Shown: positions 10,511-23,996 of the stretch, one piece after another
Numbering within the stretch: the stretch's first letter is position 1
Layout: every line of letters starts with the position of its first letter
NCBI GenBank assembly: GCA_958450365.1
Contig: CAUEEP010000740.1
Span: forward strand, 983,501 to 1,047,500
DNA from: Mesorhabditis belari
Lineage: Eukaryota > Nematoda > Chromadorea > Rhabditida > Rhabditidae
DNA: 64,000 nt
Direction: 5' to 3'
The notes under the pieces: model-generated
What the model was told of the DNA's origin: nothing
Seen by the model: the letters and a program-made list of their open reading frames with translations, nothing else
Databases searched by the model: none
Translations under genes and position numbers: made by a program

Positions 10511-13500
10511 TGTTATTTTGTTCATTTTATGTGATTTGTTTGTTTTGCTTGTATCATGCATATTTTGTTTTGTTGTTATCTTATGCGCAATTTCTATTGT
10601 TTTTTTTGTTATGTTATTTTCCAGTCATATTTGGCGTGGCGCTCAAATAAACGACGCCCAATTTTTGTTTTCCCAACCTCTCTATTTTAATCCTTTGTCC
10701 CAAGAAAAGTCGACCGGCAAATCATTTTCGCCCACATCGTTTGAATCGAAGAAACCAACACTGTAGTCATGGTTTGCCTGAAAGATCTTGCTTTAACAAA
10801 ATGATCAGTTTTTGTGTCTTTCCGTAATCTCCACTTCCATAGTTGTCTTCATTGTGATCGTAGTCATTATAGTGGGTGTCTTGACTATCCTAAAGAGTAA
10901 GGGAAATATAAAATAGAATAGATATTCTTTTTTGGTCGATCAATTTAATAGTACTCAAGTACCCAAATCTCTAGCTTTTCAAAACTCGAATCTATTTTAC
11001 CCTCTTTCAACAAAAGATCTCCTTTTTGAATGTTTCGAGGATAGGTCTCTCATTCGGCTGTCATTAGTCCTGTGATGGGTCTACGGGGGTTGTGGAATGG
11101 AATGGAATGGAATGGATGAGAGGCACACGGGGGTGTATTAATGACGCGTTGTTGAGGGTCTCTCTTTAACCTCTCCCCTTTTTTCTTTTCTACTACAGTG
11201 TCCCATTAACATATCGGGAGATCCCTTTGGTGTCCTTTCTTTTCTTTTGTCTTTTGTCTTTTCTTTGCACAACTCGAATTCCCCTCTTTTTGAAAAGAAC
11301 TCGTTTTCCGTTGGAATCGAGGAGAAATTGGCCCCTTTGCCTACACTTTGCCATATCTTTGAAAAGAAAGAAATCAAGTAACGAGAGGATCGTTGAAAAA
11401 TGGCGCGCAACTGTGATCCTCTTCACTCATTTGACATCAACCAATACTCTTTTACCCTGAAAACTCTCGTTCATTTGAATGGACGTCTGTTTGGGATAGA
11501 TTTGAAAGATTTTGTACAGACGTAAACAGCAAACAGTCAACAGTCGATCTTAAACTCATAATTGAATCACCCTGAATCCGGATGATGGTGACTTTTGGGA
11601 GTAGAGTTGAATGGAGAGTGAGAATCGACCAGTTTTGAGGATTTCGAAAAGGAAAAGTCGAGTAGCCCAGATTGACCGAGTAAGAAAAGATGAAAAGAGG
11701 GGAGGGCTTGACTATTTCACTTCAATCCCTTCCACCTTTCATCTCGATTTTACAGTTGATGGATTTTAGGACGAGAAACGAGACGAGCCAGTCCTTGGAG
11801 TCCTTAGTTTCGTGTTTTGAAAGTTAAAAGAAGTTTAATTTTTGACCAATGTATCGAGCAAGCTCTTCAAGGTGCACCAAAAGTTCTGTCACCTCACTTA
11901 CTTGGTTTATAGATTTTAAGGCAAATACCAATCAATTTTGGATTTTTTAAAGGTTTTTTTTATGAATATTAAATAAAAACGTATAAAAAGCGTCAAATAA
12001 AATGTTCCCAGAAGAATTTTCTCTTTTACTAGTAACAAATTGCTAAATAGGGCGTTTGATCGGGGACGATTAGCCGGAATTTTAAGGATAGAAATTTTTC
12101 GGAACTATCTATGATCCTCATTTTTTAAATAAGCTGAACAGCAAATAAATTTCTATTTAATATCACTTTTCTAGGGGACTATTTTAATATCTATTTTTGG
12201 TAAAATAAAATTTTGAAAATTTAGAATACAAATAGGGTACGAAATTTTCTAGCTCTCATAATTATTTTGCAGAAACCTATGCCATTGAACCTCTCTACTA
12301 GATAGTTTAAAAGTTCTACTATTTTCTATAATATTCTTTATGGAGCTGAAATAAAATTCAGTTTTTTAAGCTTTAGCCAACTTTACGGAGGTGACAGAAC
12401 TTTTGGCGCACTCTGTAGATGAGAACTTACCGTAAATACTTGAATAGTACCCCAGTTCCCTCGTACAGTCGCGTACTCGCAGAAGTTTTTTAGTATTTCA
12501 TTTTTTGTAAAGCACCCGTACTTTCAAAAAATGCGTCTTTGGTATCAAAAAATAGCTGAAATTCAGGGCTATTTTTTGATACCTAAACCCGCATTGTAGC
12601 ATAAACCAGTGTCGAGAAAAACGCGTCCAAGGCTAGACTACGCAACGGTCCGCACCGTCATTATGGGGGTGGGGTACTATTACAGTATTTACGGTAGGTA
12701 CTGTAGGTAATTTGAGTGTACTGTAGCTAAGTCGTCAAGTAGGGCGCATGATTAGGTTGAAAAAGCGAATATTTCTACTGAAATTACGATTTTATAAAAC
12801 AAACTCCTGCAGTAGCATTTTGCTCACTCCTCAAATTTGAGTGATTCGGGAGAGGATTGAGGTCATTTTTGCGAGAAAACCGATGGAAAAGAGTAGATGA
12901 CCATCAAAAAGAGGAAATGAAGGGGGGGAAAACTCGATTCGATACGGTTTCACTTTTTCTCTCTTTGTGGTGAAAAGCCGGGCGGAATCGGGCCAATCCC
13001 CCGGTTGATCCCCTTCACAACGATCGCCTCGTTTTGGATGCTGAATGACTGGATTGAAAGTGACCGGATCTTTTCCCCGTTTACACTTTATCCGACCACA
13101 ACTCTGTAGACCGAGAACTCATTTCTGAATTGATTCCAGAGTTGCTATTTGGCTAGATCTTTACATTTTTCAATATACTGACCTAAACTTGACTGTCACT
13201 TTTCGTCACCACTTCAACACTTGTCAACACTTGTCGTCAACTTGGCTCCAAAATTTTCTATCAACTTGTCATCCAAGTTTACCCAAGTACCCAACTTGTC
13301 CCTAATCAATACCCATCTCCAATACTCACTCTCAGAAATCTGCGCTTATATGTTGTTGATGATGATTATGGGTTTAGGCCAAAAAAAAAAACTCTCGATG
13401 AATTAATAACCTTGGCCTCAGATCAAATCCAAAGAATGAATGGATGAATGTTGCTCTTGCTAATTACCGTTACCGTGTTTATCCTCCCTCCGGTTTTGGC

Positions 13501-16244
13501 CTTGGATCTTGGGTCAACTCCCTTAAAACATAATACAGTAATCCGTAGGACGAAAAAATGAAGAGAAGGTAATCCAAGAGTATTGAGAGTGAATGAGTGA
13601 GTGGATGACCTCGATCTCCACTTCTCCTGTGTTCCCCTCTTCATTGAGTCAACAGTTATGACAGCCGTGCCTCCTTTCCCCCAATCGCAACATGATTCCC
13701 TCTCTTTTCTAAATTCGATTTGATGACCTCGAGTGACCCATTCGGATCCATTTTCAGACTCTCTTTTCCTCACCTTCCCCACTTTTTTCACCACCAAAAA
13801 CCAATCGACGTTTGTCAATGCAAATTGACGACATTTCATAAACAAATTGACATGTTTTGTCAATAAAATCTTTGTGTTGGGTTTGAAACTAAGAAAAACC
13901 AAGTTAGGGATTAGCTGGCCATAAAATTTCAAAGTACCTGCATTCTTATCCTTAAAAACCATACTATCGACTAACTTTTATCCACTCGGAAAGCAGTTTT
14001 TATCTTGTATTTGAAAAAAAAACTGACTTATTAGACTTAATGATAAACTTAACATTAAGGATTCTTTCATTGACCGAACTTTTCATTTCTGAAATCACCC
14101 AATTCTTCCGGTTGCTCTAGTGAAGTTGCTCCTTTGACCGGTAGATGGGGAAAAAGAGGAAAAGAGATGAAATGAAATTGAGAATACCAGTTTCAACTTT
14201 ACCGGGCTCCCGAAAACAGGCGAAAAGCCACCCTTTATTCGTTGTGCTGAAAAGGCAAGGAGAGGTCGAAAAGTGGGCGATTCGCTTCACGGTCTGATTG
14301 GCTGCTGATGGTGGAAAAGGGGAAAGAACGAGAAAGAGATCGCCTCTGGGGGAACTTGAAAGGGGGATCAACATGGATGGAGGGAAGGGGAAGGGGGGGA
14401 GGAAGAGGGACATTACGGTGTCTCTTTCCCCTTTCCGACTCTTTGTCTGCATTGAAGGGCGTGAGGACCACACTGCTCACTCTCCCTCCTCCCCATCCTC
14501 ATTTTTGTCAAACTTGCAACTTGTGCTAAGCTTTTACCTATCTTTGTTCTTGACAAGTATCCAGACTAAGCTAAATCCATAACTTGCCTTGGCTTTTAAT
14601 CTTTTTAACACTATCTGTTTGAAACTTAAAGCCAAGTTGGGCCAAGAATCGTTGTTCTAAACATTGGCCCAACTAATCATGGGTTTGAAACAATTCCGCA
14701 TATCTTTAAGCCTGTAGCTGATCATTAGCTGATCTATAGCTGATCTTTTGTTATCCAACTACTTGTTATCCTTTTATTCTTCAACTCTGAAGACTCAATG
14801 AGTTTTCTTGTTTATTTTAAAACCAATCTCTTTAGTTTAACATTTTCCTTACGTTATTTCCTAAAAAAATTGGATTGTCCTGTTTTTCGTACCGATTTTC
14901 GATCGTGTCATTTTAAATGGGGTACAGAAATGGACGATGGATTGGGGAGTAATTCGGGGTCTCGATTCAACCCATAGGATTGGATGAAATGCGAGAGAAC
15001 AGTGAACAAGCACTTCACATCATGTACCTGTCGATTTTCGCACATCTGGGTTAATGCAGTAGATGGACTGTGAGAGAAGGGGAAACAGTACAAGAGGGAG
15101 GGACCTTGTAATGACCACTCTCTCAACCCTCTCCATGCTTTGGACATTGTCTACGCTTTTTGCCATTTTTAGACACATCAAAACTTTGTTTTTGTTGGAA
15201 AGGGGGCTCCATTATTTGATCAAACTATTAACTTCAGACTGCTTTAGGATTGTCCTTAACGGTTTGACTTGCCTTTTTCTCTTTTCAACAATAACATTGT
15301 TCACTTAAGATCTCAAGTCAACCAAGTTAAGCTCACTGACCTTGCCATTGATTTTCTTGCCAAAGAAAACATGGTCAGCAATCATTATATCACTTCTCTA
15401 TCACTTTTCATCACTATTCCCTCAATTGTACTGTTACTTCTAGGATTTTCCATTCGTAACTCGTAACACCCAGCGAACAGTGTCGTAAACTCATTGTATC
15501 CATTCTCAAAGGCAAGACTGATAGATGTCTCGATTAATGAGGCTTTGTTCAAAAGGACGATTCTTATTCTTGTTGTGAACAGTGTGATCCCTTGATCTTT
15601 CCCTCGAATGAATGACTGACTGACTGACTGGTTGATGACAGCTGGATGGTGTGTATTTGACTGAAATGGGGGGTGTCTCTCGATCTCTTTCTCAATTTCT
15701 ATTACTCCTTTGTTTCCGTGGAATTACCTTTAACCCGAAAAATCCGAGGCCAAACAGGTGCCGCCAACGCTTCTCAATAGATTTTCCCTCTTGATTTGAA
15801 TCTCAATACACCTGGTGTTTAAATAATGAATGCTATGATCGTGATTTTGACTTACCCTGTACTTTTCTTTTCTCTAAAGTGCAACAATCTCCTCAACTCA
15901 TTAGCATAGATGCATGTGAAATGACATCTACCGTATCCCGATGTTTTTACAATGAATTCCTTTCTCGCAACATCTCTCCCCTTTTGACTCTTTCTATTGT
16001 AAATGAGAGATACCGTATAACTGGTTCTCTTTCTTTTTCCCCAAAGTGGATGACCCACTTACAAAGGAAAAAGTCTCGAAAGAGTCCTCTTCTTTTCAAC
16101 TCTCACCCAATCCCTTCAATCCCTTTTCTATTCTCACAAAAGGGTTGCGAATTTCCACTTTGCTTATTGACCTTCAATATTCACAGTAGTTGAACTCTCG
16201 ATTAATGAATAGAAATGAGGATTGTTTAGAGAATCACTGATATA

Positions 16245-16475
16245 CACTACTGGACAATGAAATATCATATTTGAAAAACGATCGTCACTTTCGCGCGTCT
16301 ATAACTCTCTTGTCTTTACCGTATTTCTAAATATTAATATTACCATTGTGTAGCCCTTGAAAAGAGCTTTCAGAAAATGTATAACACTAATAGTTTAAAC
16401 TCAAAGACAACGGAGTTACAGACGCGCGAAAGTGACGATCGTTTTTCAAATATGATATTTCATTGTCCAGTACTG
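16245..16475. mobile_element. Tc1-like MITE, 231 bp
   Basis: Inverted repeats of about 62 bp run from the ends, CACTACTGGACAATGAAATA against CAGTACTGGACAATGAAATA when the right end is inverted. They continue through AAACGATCGTCACTTTCGCG. TA duplications lie at 16243-16244 and 16476-16477. The internal 100 bp has no coding capacity. The TA-CAGTACTGG start suggests mobilisation by a Tc1/mariner transposase. Confidence 0.85.
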
Positions 16476-17159
16476 TATGTTCGTTTAAGAATATGTTAAA
16501 CAAAGAGTTAACACTGGTAAGCACAGTACACTGCTGTATTTTTTATTGTAACGATTAGTATTTAATACAGTACAGTAAACGGTCTAAAGACAAGCAGTTA
16601 TACAAATCTTCAAGCACTGTATAATAAGGCTTTAGTTCTTCCACCTTGCTTTGCCCTCACGAGAGTCGCCAGCTCAAGACCACAAGAAAGAGAAAAAGCC
16701 AAAATGTTGGCGGCTTTTCTTGTCGTGTGCTTGTGTGAGTGGTTCGGGGCAAAATTTTCGAAAAAGGTCAAAAGAGGATTTTGGAAAAAGAAAAAAGAAA
16801 AAGAAAGAGAAGAGATTTCTCGTGGGTGGAAATCTTAGCACGAAGGGGAGTGTGGATTGAGGACCGGTCTGGTTCTTTTCCCCTTTTCTTGCTTCATCTC
16901 GTGCCTTTAGCTTCAAAGCGGAGTGCCATCTCCATCCAACGAGTGACCGTCCACACAACAAAAACGCGGTCTGTTGAAAGATGAAGATATGAAAGGAAAG
17001 AATCATATACTTATTTTGCATTCAAGAGTTTAACAGAAGGAAGTAGACTGCTGGAATATTCGAGTACTTATAGCTTTTACTGGAATCTATTCAGCAGTAA
17101 GTCTAATAGTAAAAAGAAATAGGATTTTTGCATCCAACCTTGTTGATTTTCTCTTAAGA

Positions 17160-17244
17160 TTTAAGTAAGCAGTAAGTAAGCAGTAAGCAGTAAGTAAGCA
17201 GTAAGCAAGCAGTAAGCAAGCAGTAAGCAGTAAGCAAGTAAGTC
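17160..17244. repeat. Simple repeat, AGTAAGC/AGTAAGTA type
   Basis: Variable runs of 'agtaagcagtaagtaagc' over about 85 bp. No function is seen. Each unit contains GTAAG, which mimics a splice donor, and could confuse gene prediction. Confidence 0.85.
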
Positions 17245-19149
17245 AAAAATTAAGCAAATACTTTTCGTTTTTCTGTTCAGATTTTGCATTACAGCTAACC
17301 TTTGCATATTCTTTTGCCTTCTCTTTATCATACTGTTTTTTGCTTTGAACAGTAGACAGTGGAAAATCACATCTATAGTTAACTCTAACCGTATCTTCCA
17401 GCGATTTTCCACCACAGAGTCCATCCTTCAGAATCGTTGTGGTGAATGATCCCTTCTTCACTGTCATCCCCCACAAAATCTCCTTCCAAAAGAATCGAAT
17501 CCCAAATCGGGATGATGATGCCTCAAGGCTTTTCCCTCCTTTTCCCTTTTCCATTTTTTTTGATCAAAAAAGCAACGAAGAGAGGAAAAGATTTCCATCG
17601 GTCAGTCCTGTTTTTTGTGCGCTTTTCGACAAGATACCCGAATCGGATCTTTTTTCTTTTCATCTCATCCATGCTTTTGGCAAGAATAGCGATATATGAT
17701 GAAAAGAATTTCAATAGGAAATAGATAATCAAGAAATAATATAGATAATCAAGCTAAATAATCAAGAAATTGATAGTTAATTATCATAAGTAAACTTGCT
17801 TGTAAATTTGGTGTCAAACTGAAACAAGTTGAACCAAACGATTTTGGTTCTGTACTAGAGCTGTAACACTGAATGTGAGATCTGTTTTGCACAATGATCG
17901 GCTAGTATCACTTTAGATGCAATAACGATTGCTTGTTTGAATTCTAATCAATACAAAAACCTAATCCACCCGGTCTCGCTTTTCCCCATTCATCTCTGAT
18001 GAGAGCCAAAAGATTTATGCTTATGCTAGCTGCCATCTTCACTAAATTCTTCTAAATGCCATTGACAGAGTCTTTTTTTTTCTTTGTCCTAATCTGGATG
18101 GCATTGGGAAGATGGTCAAAAAAAACGGGAAAGGAAAGGGGATAGATGGAAAGGAGGATGGCACACAACGGGATCTCGTCCATCCACCCCATTTCTCTTG
18201 CCTCAATCCTCTGAATTCATCCCAAAGGAAACCTTGAAGCCTTTGAAGCCTTGAAGATCTTATAACTCTTCCAAATGCCTTCGTACTTGTCTGTACTTTG
18301 GACTTGTAGGCAATCTTTTTCTAATACAAATTAAGGAATAATAAAGTCTACTATTTTGTCAAGTTGCTACAGGCTTATTCTATGAAATTCTATGAAATAC
18401 CACTTTTATCATAATTTGTCTGCACTTTAACATCTTTCTTGTACCTTTCTTCTATTCCCCTTTGACCTGTTACCTTCCGAGCACCATTCAATCTTCTTTG
18501 TAAAACTGAATCAAAACATGAACTTCTCTCATGACCACTTCAATTTCAACGTCCAACTTCCCACTACAGAGTCACTCTCTTGAACACCAAATTTCAAACA
18601 TTCCCCTTCACATTCAAAGCAGGTGAGATTCTTCAAAGAAAACATCGCTGCCCCTTCCCCATAAAAAAGCAGTGTTCAAGGAGGCAAAAAAGAGACACAA
18701 AACATGTAGATCCCGATAGTCATTCACCCCAATCCAGGTGTGTTTCTGTGTAGATTTGCCGAGGGCAGAACCCCTTGGGGAAGATCGAGAAGAAAGACAG
18801 AGACAAGACCTGATCTCCTCTCAGCTATTCAAAAAAGAGTGCAAGGGCAGTCTCTTTTTGTGAGTCTCAGCCTCTGGATGGGTGAGGGAGGCTGGTGGCT
18901 ACTTGGAGGACTGGTTTGCCGTGTGCTGTCACATCCACCCCTCCCTTCTTCTTTCTTCCCCTATTCTGCCCTCCTCTCAATCCTTGTCCGCTTGTCCGAA
19001 TTCGAGCCTCACCCTTTCTTGAAAGCAGTGGATATTCCACTCAACCATTCCACCCTTTTTCATCATTCAATCATTCATCATTCGTTTTTTCTTCTTGAAA
19101 ACAATTGTTTTCTTTGCATTTTTTTGATTTGATTACAGGTGCTATGTAT

Positions 19150-19470
19150 GCTATTCTGTGTACTGCGATAGACGCTATTCTGTGTACTGGGATAGACGCT
19201 ATTCTCCGTACTGCGATAGACGCTATTCTGTGTACTGGGATAGACGCTATTCTCCGTACTGCGATAGACGCTATTCTGTGTACTGGGATAGACGCTATTC
19301 TCCGTACTGCGATAGACGCTATTCTGTGTACTGGGATAGACGCTATTCTCCGTACTGCGATAGACGCTATTCTGTGTACTGGGATAGACGCTATTCTCCG
19401 TACTGCGATAGACGCTATTCTGTGTACTGGGATAGACGCTATTCTCCGTACTGCGATAGACGCTATTCTG
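19150..19470 (+). repeat. 24-bp repeat, about 13 copies, alternating as a 48-bp unit; possibly coding
   Basis: Units gctattctgtgtactgggat-agac and gctattctccgtactgcgat-agac alternate with almost no divergence. Because 24 is a multiple of 3, two forward frames stay open throughout: YSVYWDRRYSPYCDRR and AILCTGIDAILRTAID. An acceptor-like TTTGATTACAG ends at 19138. The first frame stops at 19488-19490 (TKFRA-stop), and AATAAA follows at about 19504. This is the layout of a last exon, and an aromatic/Arg/Cys-rich repeat tail is possible. No upstream exon could be assigned, so a plain minisatellite remains likely. Confidence 0.9.
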
Positions 19471-19499
19471 CTACCAAATTCCGAGCGTGATGGCTAGAA

Positions 19500-22400
19500 C
19501 CCGAATAAAATACCATATATTTCAAGCATCAAGCTCATTTTCTTGTTCTCTTAGACAAATTTGATTTATCAAGATCTTGTTTATCATTGAAAAAAGTTAG
19601 TTTCTTCAAGCATTCTATTACCGCACCACCGAGCTTTGAACTTTTTGACAAACCTTTTGAGTTTTAAAATCTGTTCCCTAACCTACCGTCTAATCATATC
19701 TTTGTCCCTTCTTGATGAATTTAGGCGGCAAAAGAATCGAGTATTCGGACACCCGGCCATCCTCTCCATTTTCTTCAAGAGAAAGATGGTCAATTGATGG
19801 GAAACACAGTGGGTTGAATCAGAGGGAAACGAGGGGTACACCCGATCGAGACAAAGGAAATAAAAATCGTCGATTCCTGTCGGTGGAGGGGAAAGGGGTG
19901 GTCAGTAAAGAGAATGAGACGGGAGAATGGGGGCCATCTTTCAATGTAGACTTTGGGTTCTTTTGGATTATGGGGTTCACTTGGCACTTGTTACAGATTG
20001 CAGATTAAGTTACCGACATGACTTGCTGACAAAAAATTTTTGGAGAGGAGCCCGAGTTGAGACTGATTGTAACGAATCTAGAGAAGACAAACTGGAGAAT
20101 CTAGGTTGTGAATAGGATGTAGAATTTGTAGAGGAATACAACTAAGTTTGACCCAGAGATTAATCCCAAAAATTTAGGCATATTCTTCTTGCTGAACTCG
20201 TTTCATAAAATTTTCTGTGACTCTCGAAAAGAGTTCTCCAATCACCTCATCTTTCCTCGAATGCCACTGGAGTCATATCCTAAGAAATCTCTGACTTAAG
20301 ATGAAGAATAGACTGATTCAAAAGACTTGAGTCGCGTGCCCCAAAATGGAGAGTGAAGAAAAGAAGAAGAACAAAGATAGGGAGATCTCGAGAGATCTGA
20401 CAACCGATTAGGATGGGTGGAAGAGTTGAGGGGAGGGCCTACGCCTCTCATTTCTTTCATTTCAACACCCCTCAGAGTTCATTCATTTGTGAATGCTCGT
20501 TTTCCTTTTCTTTTCCATCTCGACACCGATCGAACAGTTGTGTCCTTTTCTCCTCTTTTTTTTCCTTTTTTCTGCATAAATCTACTCACACTTTGATCTC
20601 AAAAAATCCCGCCTAAAAATTTTCGGAGATTTTTACGGAGGCTTTCGTTTTTTTGGGGGTCCCGAGACCGTCCTTGACGAACTGATCGACTCTTTTTTTC
20701 TTTCTTTTCACTCAAATCCTTTTCTTTATGTGAGTCTTGAGTCGATTAATGAAAATTCTGTCAACACCCAGACACCTTTCGTTTTGGAAATCGTTTGGAA
20801 ATCCCAGGAAATGTTGCCGTAACTCTACCGTACTTTTAACAATATCTCATCAATAGGAGTACAATTTCTAAGAATAAGTTAAACATTTCGTAGAAAACCT
20901 CATTTTTATTCCATTTTGACTCTCAGGTTCTGTGTAAAGATTTAGAAATCAAAAGTTTTTGAAAATTTCGCTCAAGCTCTGAATATTTCACAAACAATCA
21001 GGTTCTGGATACATTTTCTCGTAATTTCATCCGATATCCCTTGCAATTTCCCTCTTTGAACCCTTCTAAAACCGCATTCAAACCAGGCCGACTCAAAATT
21101 TACAATGTGTTACCGAATGAATGGGAGCATTTGTATGTGAATGGCCTTATTTGAACTCTTTTCCTTTCGCTTTTGGCCCTTTCCATTTCCTTTCTTTTTT
21201 CGGATCACATCAAAGCCTTTCCCTCCATTTTTTCTTTCATCCAACTGTTTAAGGGTCTCATTTTATGTACCCTTTTCCGATCGGAGTTTTATTTTCCGGT
21301 CCGAGTTTTGCATAATTGCCACCCCTTTTCTTTTCTTGTTCACAGAGAGTTCGCTCAAGAAATCCTTATTCCAAATTTACAGTAATCTGTCAAAAAAGTG
21401 ACAAACTTCCGATATACCTAGAGCTGGAACTAGGGAGATCAAAACTTCACTCCACCGGGAGTCGAACCCAAGACCTTTCGCGTACCGGGCAACTGTGCTA
21501 ACCATTACACCACAACGCACTATAGTCCCCTGAGTCCAGAGGGAGTTAAGTCTAGTTGCAACACTTTTCTTGTATAATCCGAACCATTTTGGGCAATAAA
21601 AAGTACTCTGGTTACCGGAACTCGTAATCGATACCGTAACGCAGCTACAGACTAACAATAAGTTAACCAAGACTTATGCACAGATATAAAGATTATTTAT
21701 TTGCCAAGTGTAAGTGCAAAGTATTACACAATCACCAAGGATCTCACTCTGTCACCCCAATTTGAATTCCCCTTTCTCCTTCCCCTTTCAGATTCCCCTT
21801 TCTCCATCAGATTCCATCTGTGCTTTTCCTCGAGTTTTTCAATCATTTTCCCTTTCCTTCAACTGTTTTTTTGCCGTCAGTCAAAATTCGAAAGGGTTTT
21901 TCTAATCAAAGAAGATTTCTCCAAGAAAAGTGAAAAGACAGTCCCGGAACGTTTAGAAAAAACCGGGCAAAAACTCGCGAAAAGACAAAAAAAAAGAAAG
22001 AAAAAGAGCCGTGTTTGCCTACAAAAGTCACTCGGTCCGTCAAATGGGAATTCAAAATTTTGTGGTTTTTTAAAATTTCTCAATGAATCGTCTTGTTGAT
22101 GGGAAGATTATGGAATTCGATGAAATTGAAAGAGGTGAAAGAGGTGATTTTCTTTTTCTTTCAATAAGTCTCTGTTTGGGTGAAAGAGGGCTGTTGTTTG
22201 AAAGGCAATCCATTGTCATTGAGAGGTAATACCACAGTAGTTCGGTACTAGCGTCAAATATGCATTTAAGGTTTCTGCCAATAGTTTGCTTTTCTCGAAA
22301 TTAGCATTTAACTGAGCGTATGTTCGTGTTAAAAGTTCTTGAAAGTTGATCCAAAAATCTAAACGTTGATCTAAAAAAACAATGGAATGAGATCAGAGAT

Positions 22401-23996
22401 GGTGATCAAGCTGATTTTGGCTGATCAAGGGGTGCTCTTGAAATTCAAACGAACTATTTGCTCCAAGAAATATTTGCCAGACTTTTTTGTGCGCATCGGA
22501 AATATCAAGGATTACCTGACCTATAGCGAAAGATCATTACCGTATGTGAGAATGGGGATGATTTTGAAGTTTGTCACCCCATAGTTTCAATCATTCAAAT
22601 TCTTTCCTCTCATAGTCTTATCTAAATTTTGTTCTTTAAGAGAGACAGGTCGCAGATGTGTTTTCTCGGATCCTTTGTGCTCGAAATTTTCTAAAGGAAA
22701 GAGTTTTGGTGGGATGAGTCCCTCTTCTTCTTGAGGAGTCCTCTTCTTCTTGAGTCCTCCTCCTCTTCTCTCCTCCCCTTCTCTTCCCTGTGATTCATTC
22801 CATTTCCCCAAAAATTTCTTGTCCCAATACAACAAAAGTCGTCCCCAAATCACCCAATACAATAACATTTTCTTTCCAAGAACTCCCTGGGAAAACATTT
22901 GCCTGAAAATTTGAATCCCTCAAGACTTACTTTGGCAAAACGAGCTTCAAATAGTTTTTCAGGCCCTCAGTTGTTAAACCTTTGCAACAAACTTTTTCCA
23001 TAAGCATTCCTAATCCTTGAAACTTTAGTTGCTTTGCATTTTTTTCCTTTTTGTGCATGGCAAAACTTTCGAGATATCCAGTCACTCAAGTAGACTTTTC
23101 TTTGTCTCAAAAAAAAACCCACACAACGATGGCTTTGATTCATCGGTTGACCTTTTAAAAAAAATTCTCCCGAATGTTTCTTTCTGCTTGACGTGAGCTT
23201 TGGAGAGTGACTTATCCCCACCACAAGAAGACAGTCTGCAAAAAAGTTGGCAACTGTCTTAGTTAAAAAACGGACTTGGTTTCCCTTGATTCCTGGCAAT
23301 GTCTAGGTAGGTCAAAGCTTGGCTTAAAATGGATCTAGTTTCCTGTAGAGTATTACACTTTCTTGGTATTGCAAAACGAAATAATCCACTCATTGTCAAA
23401 TTGAAGATTTTGTGGTCAATCAGAAGAGATTTTTGTGCGGGAGAGGAGGCCTTGAAAAATTTGAATCCCGGGCGCGAATTGGAGAAATTTCGGAGAGTCT
23501 TTGTCTTTGCGGGAACTGAATGAAGAGAGAGAGAGAGGCTGAGACTGGGACGAGTGATCGGTGGGGGACATCCCCTTCCCCATTCAACCACAACTCACCC
23601 ACCCCTCCATTGGCCCCGTTGATGACAGCTGTTCTTCTCGTCCATTACCCAATCTACCAAAATCTCTTCTTGTTCTCCTTTTTCTTCATTCTTCTTGAAT
23701 TCCCATCAACAAACCCCACACAAACCCAGATTCTAAAAGGGTTTTAAGTTTATCTTTCAAAAACCCATTCAGGTCTACCTGTGCGCTTTCAAATCTCACC
23801 TAGCTCAAGAATTTCTTTGTCTCCGCCTACCGTACCCCTCACTTGTCTGCACTCGGCCCTTTCCACTTTCCTTTGTATGCAAATGATGTGGTCCCATTGC
23901 TCTTCCCTTTCTCGTGTCTTTCATTAGACTCAATTTTCTTTTCTTTCAATAATTTCATAATCTTTTACCACTTTCTTATAGTGTCTTTTCAGGGTG
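19500..23996. other. Gene-poor interval upstream of the BED-finger gene
   Basis: No gene recognised. Pyrimidine-rich tracts are prominent, for example 22720-22790, CT/TTCTTC-rich. A tRNA-like sequence lies at 21448-21519. The last 60 bases before 23997 are T-rich and end in an acceptor-like TCTTTTCAG, so a further 5' exon or a trans-splice leader site probably belongs to the next gene. Confidence 0.4.
21448..21519 (-). other. tRNA-like sequence (degenerate)
   Basis: On the minus strand it shows an A-box-like TGGTGTAATGGTTAGC, a D-arm GTGT..GCAC, a T-arm GGGTTCGACTCCC (B box) and about 72 nt overall. The acceptor stem pairs poorly, being mostly G-U with a mismatch, and position 33 is C rather than U. 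It is therefore more likely a tRNA pseudogene or a tRNA-derived SINE head than a working tRNA. The candidate anticodon would be GGT. Pol III boxes look intact. Confidence 0.55.

Larger units (their letters stand above)
10511..19149. other. Gene-poor interval
   Basis: About 8.6 kb with no gene I can support. Reading frames here are short and lack splice context. Pyrimidine- and purine-rich tracts are common. Local repeats: (GGAAT)n at 11093-11118, GACT repeats at 15612-15632, and an AGTAAGC-type repeat at 17160-17244. A MITE lies at 16245-16475. Scattered TACGGTA/TACCGTA-type motifs occur. It may be upstream regulatory DNA of the BED-finger gene or introns of an undetected transcript. Confidence 0.4.

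Noticed and set aside
11093..11118. Centromere-like GGAAT satellite
   Set aside because: Only about four copies, a chance simple repeat.
13423..14582. Open frames of up to 179 aa on both strands
   Set aside because: No splice context, skewed composition from CT- and GA-rich DNA, no family resemblance.
18740..19132. Coding exons upstream of the 24-bp repeat
   Set aside because: Open frames here are low-complexity, without splice joins in phase to the repeat or any recognisable protein.
21448..21519. Functional tRNA-Thr
   Set aside because: The acceptor stem does not pair properly and U33 is missing.
22587..23602. Minus-strand frames of about 100 aa
   Set aside because: Overlapping, low-complexity (GEERRGGGLKKK) and unsupported by neighbouring exons.
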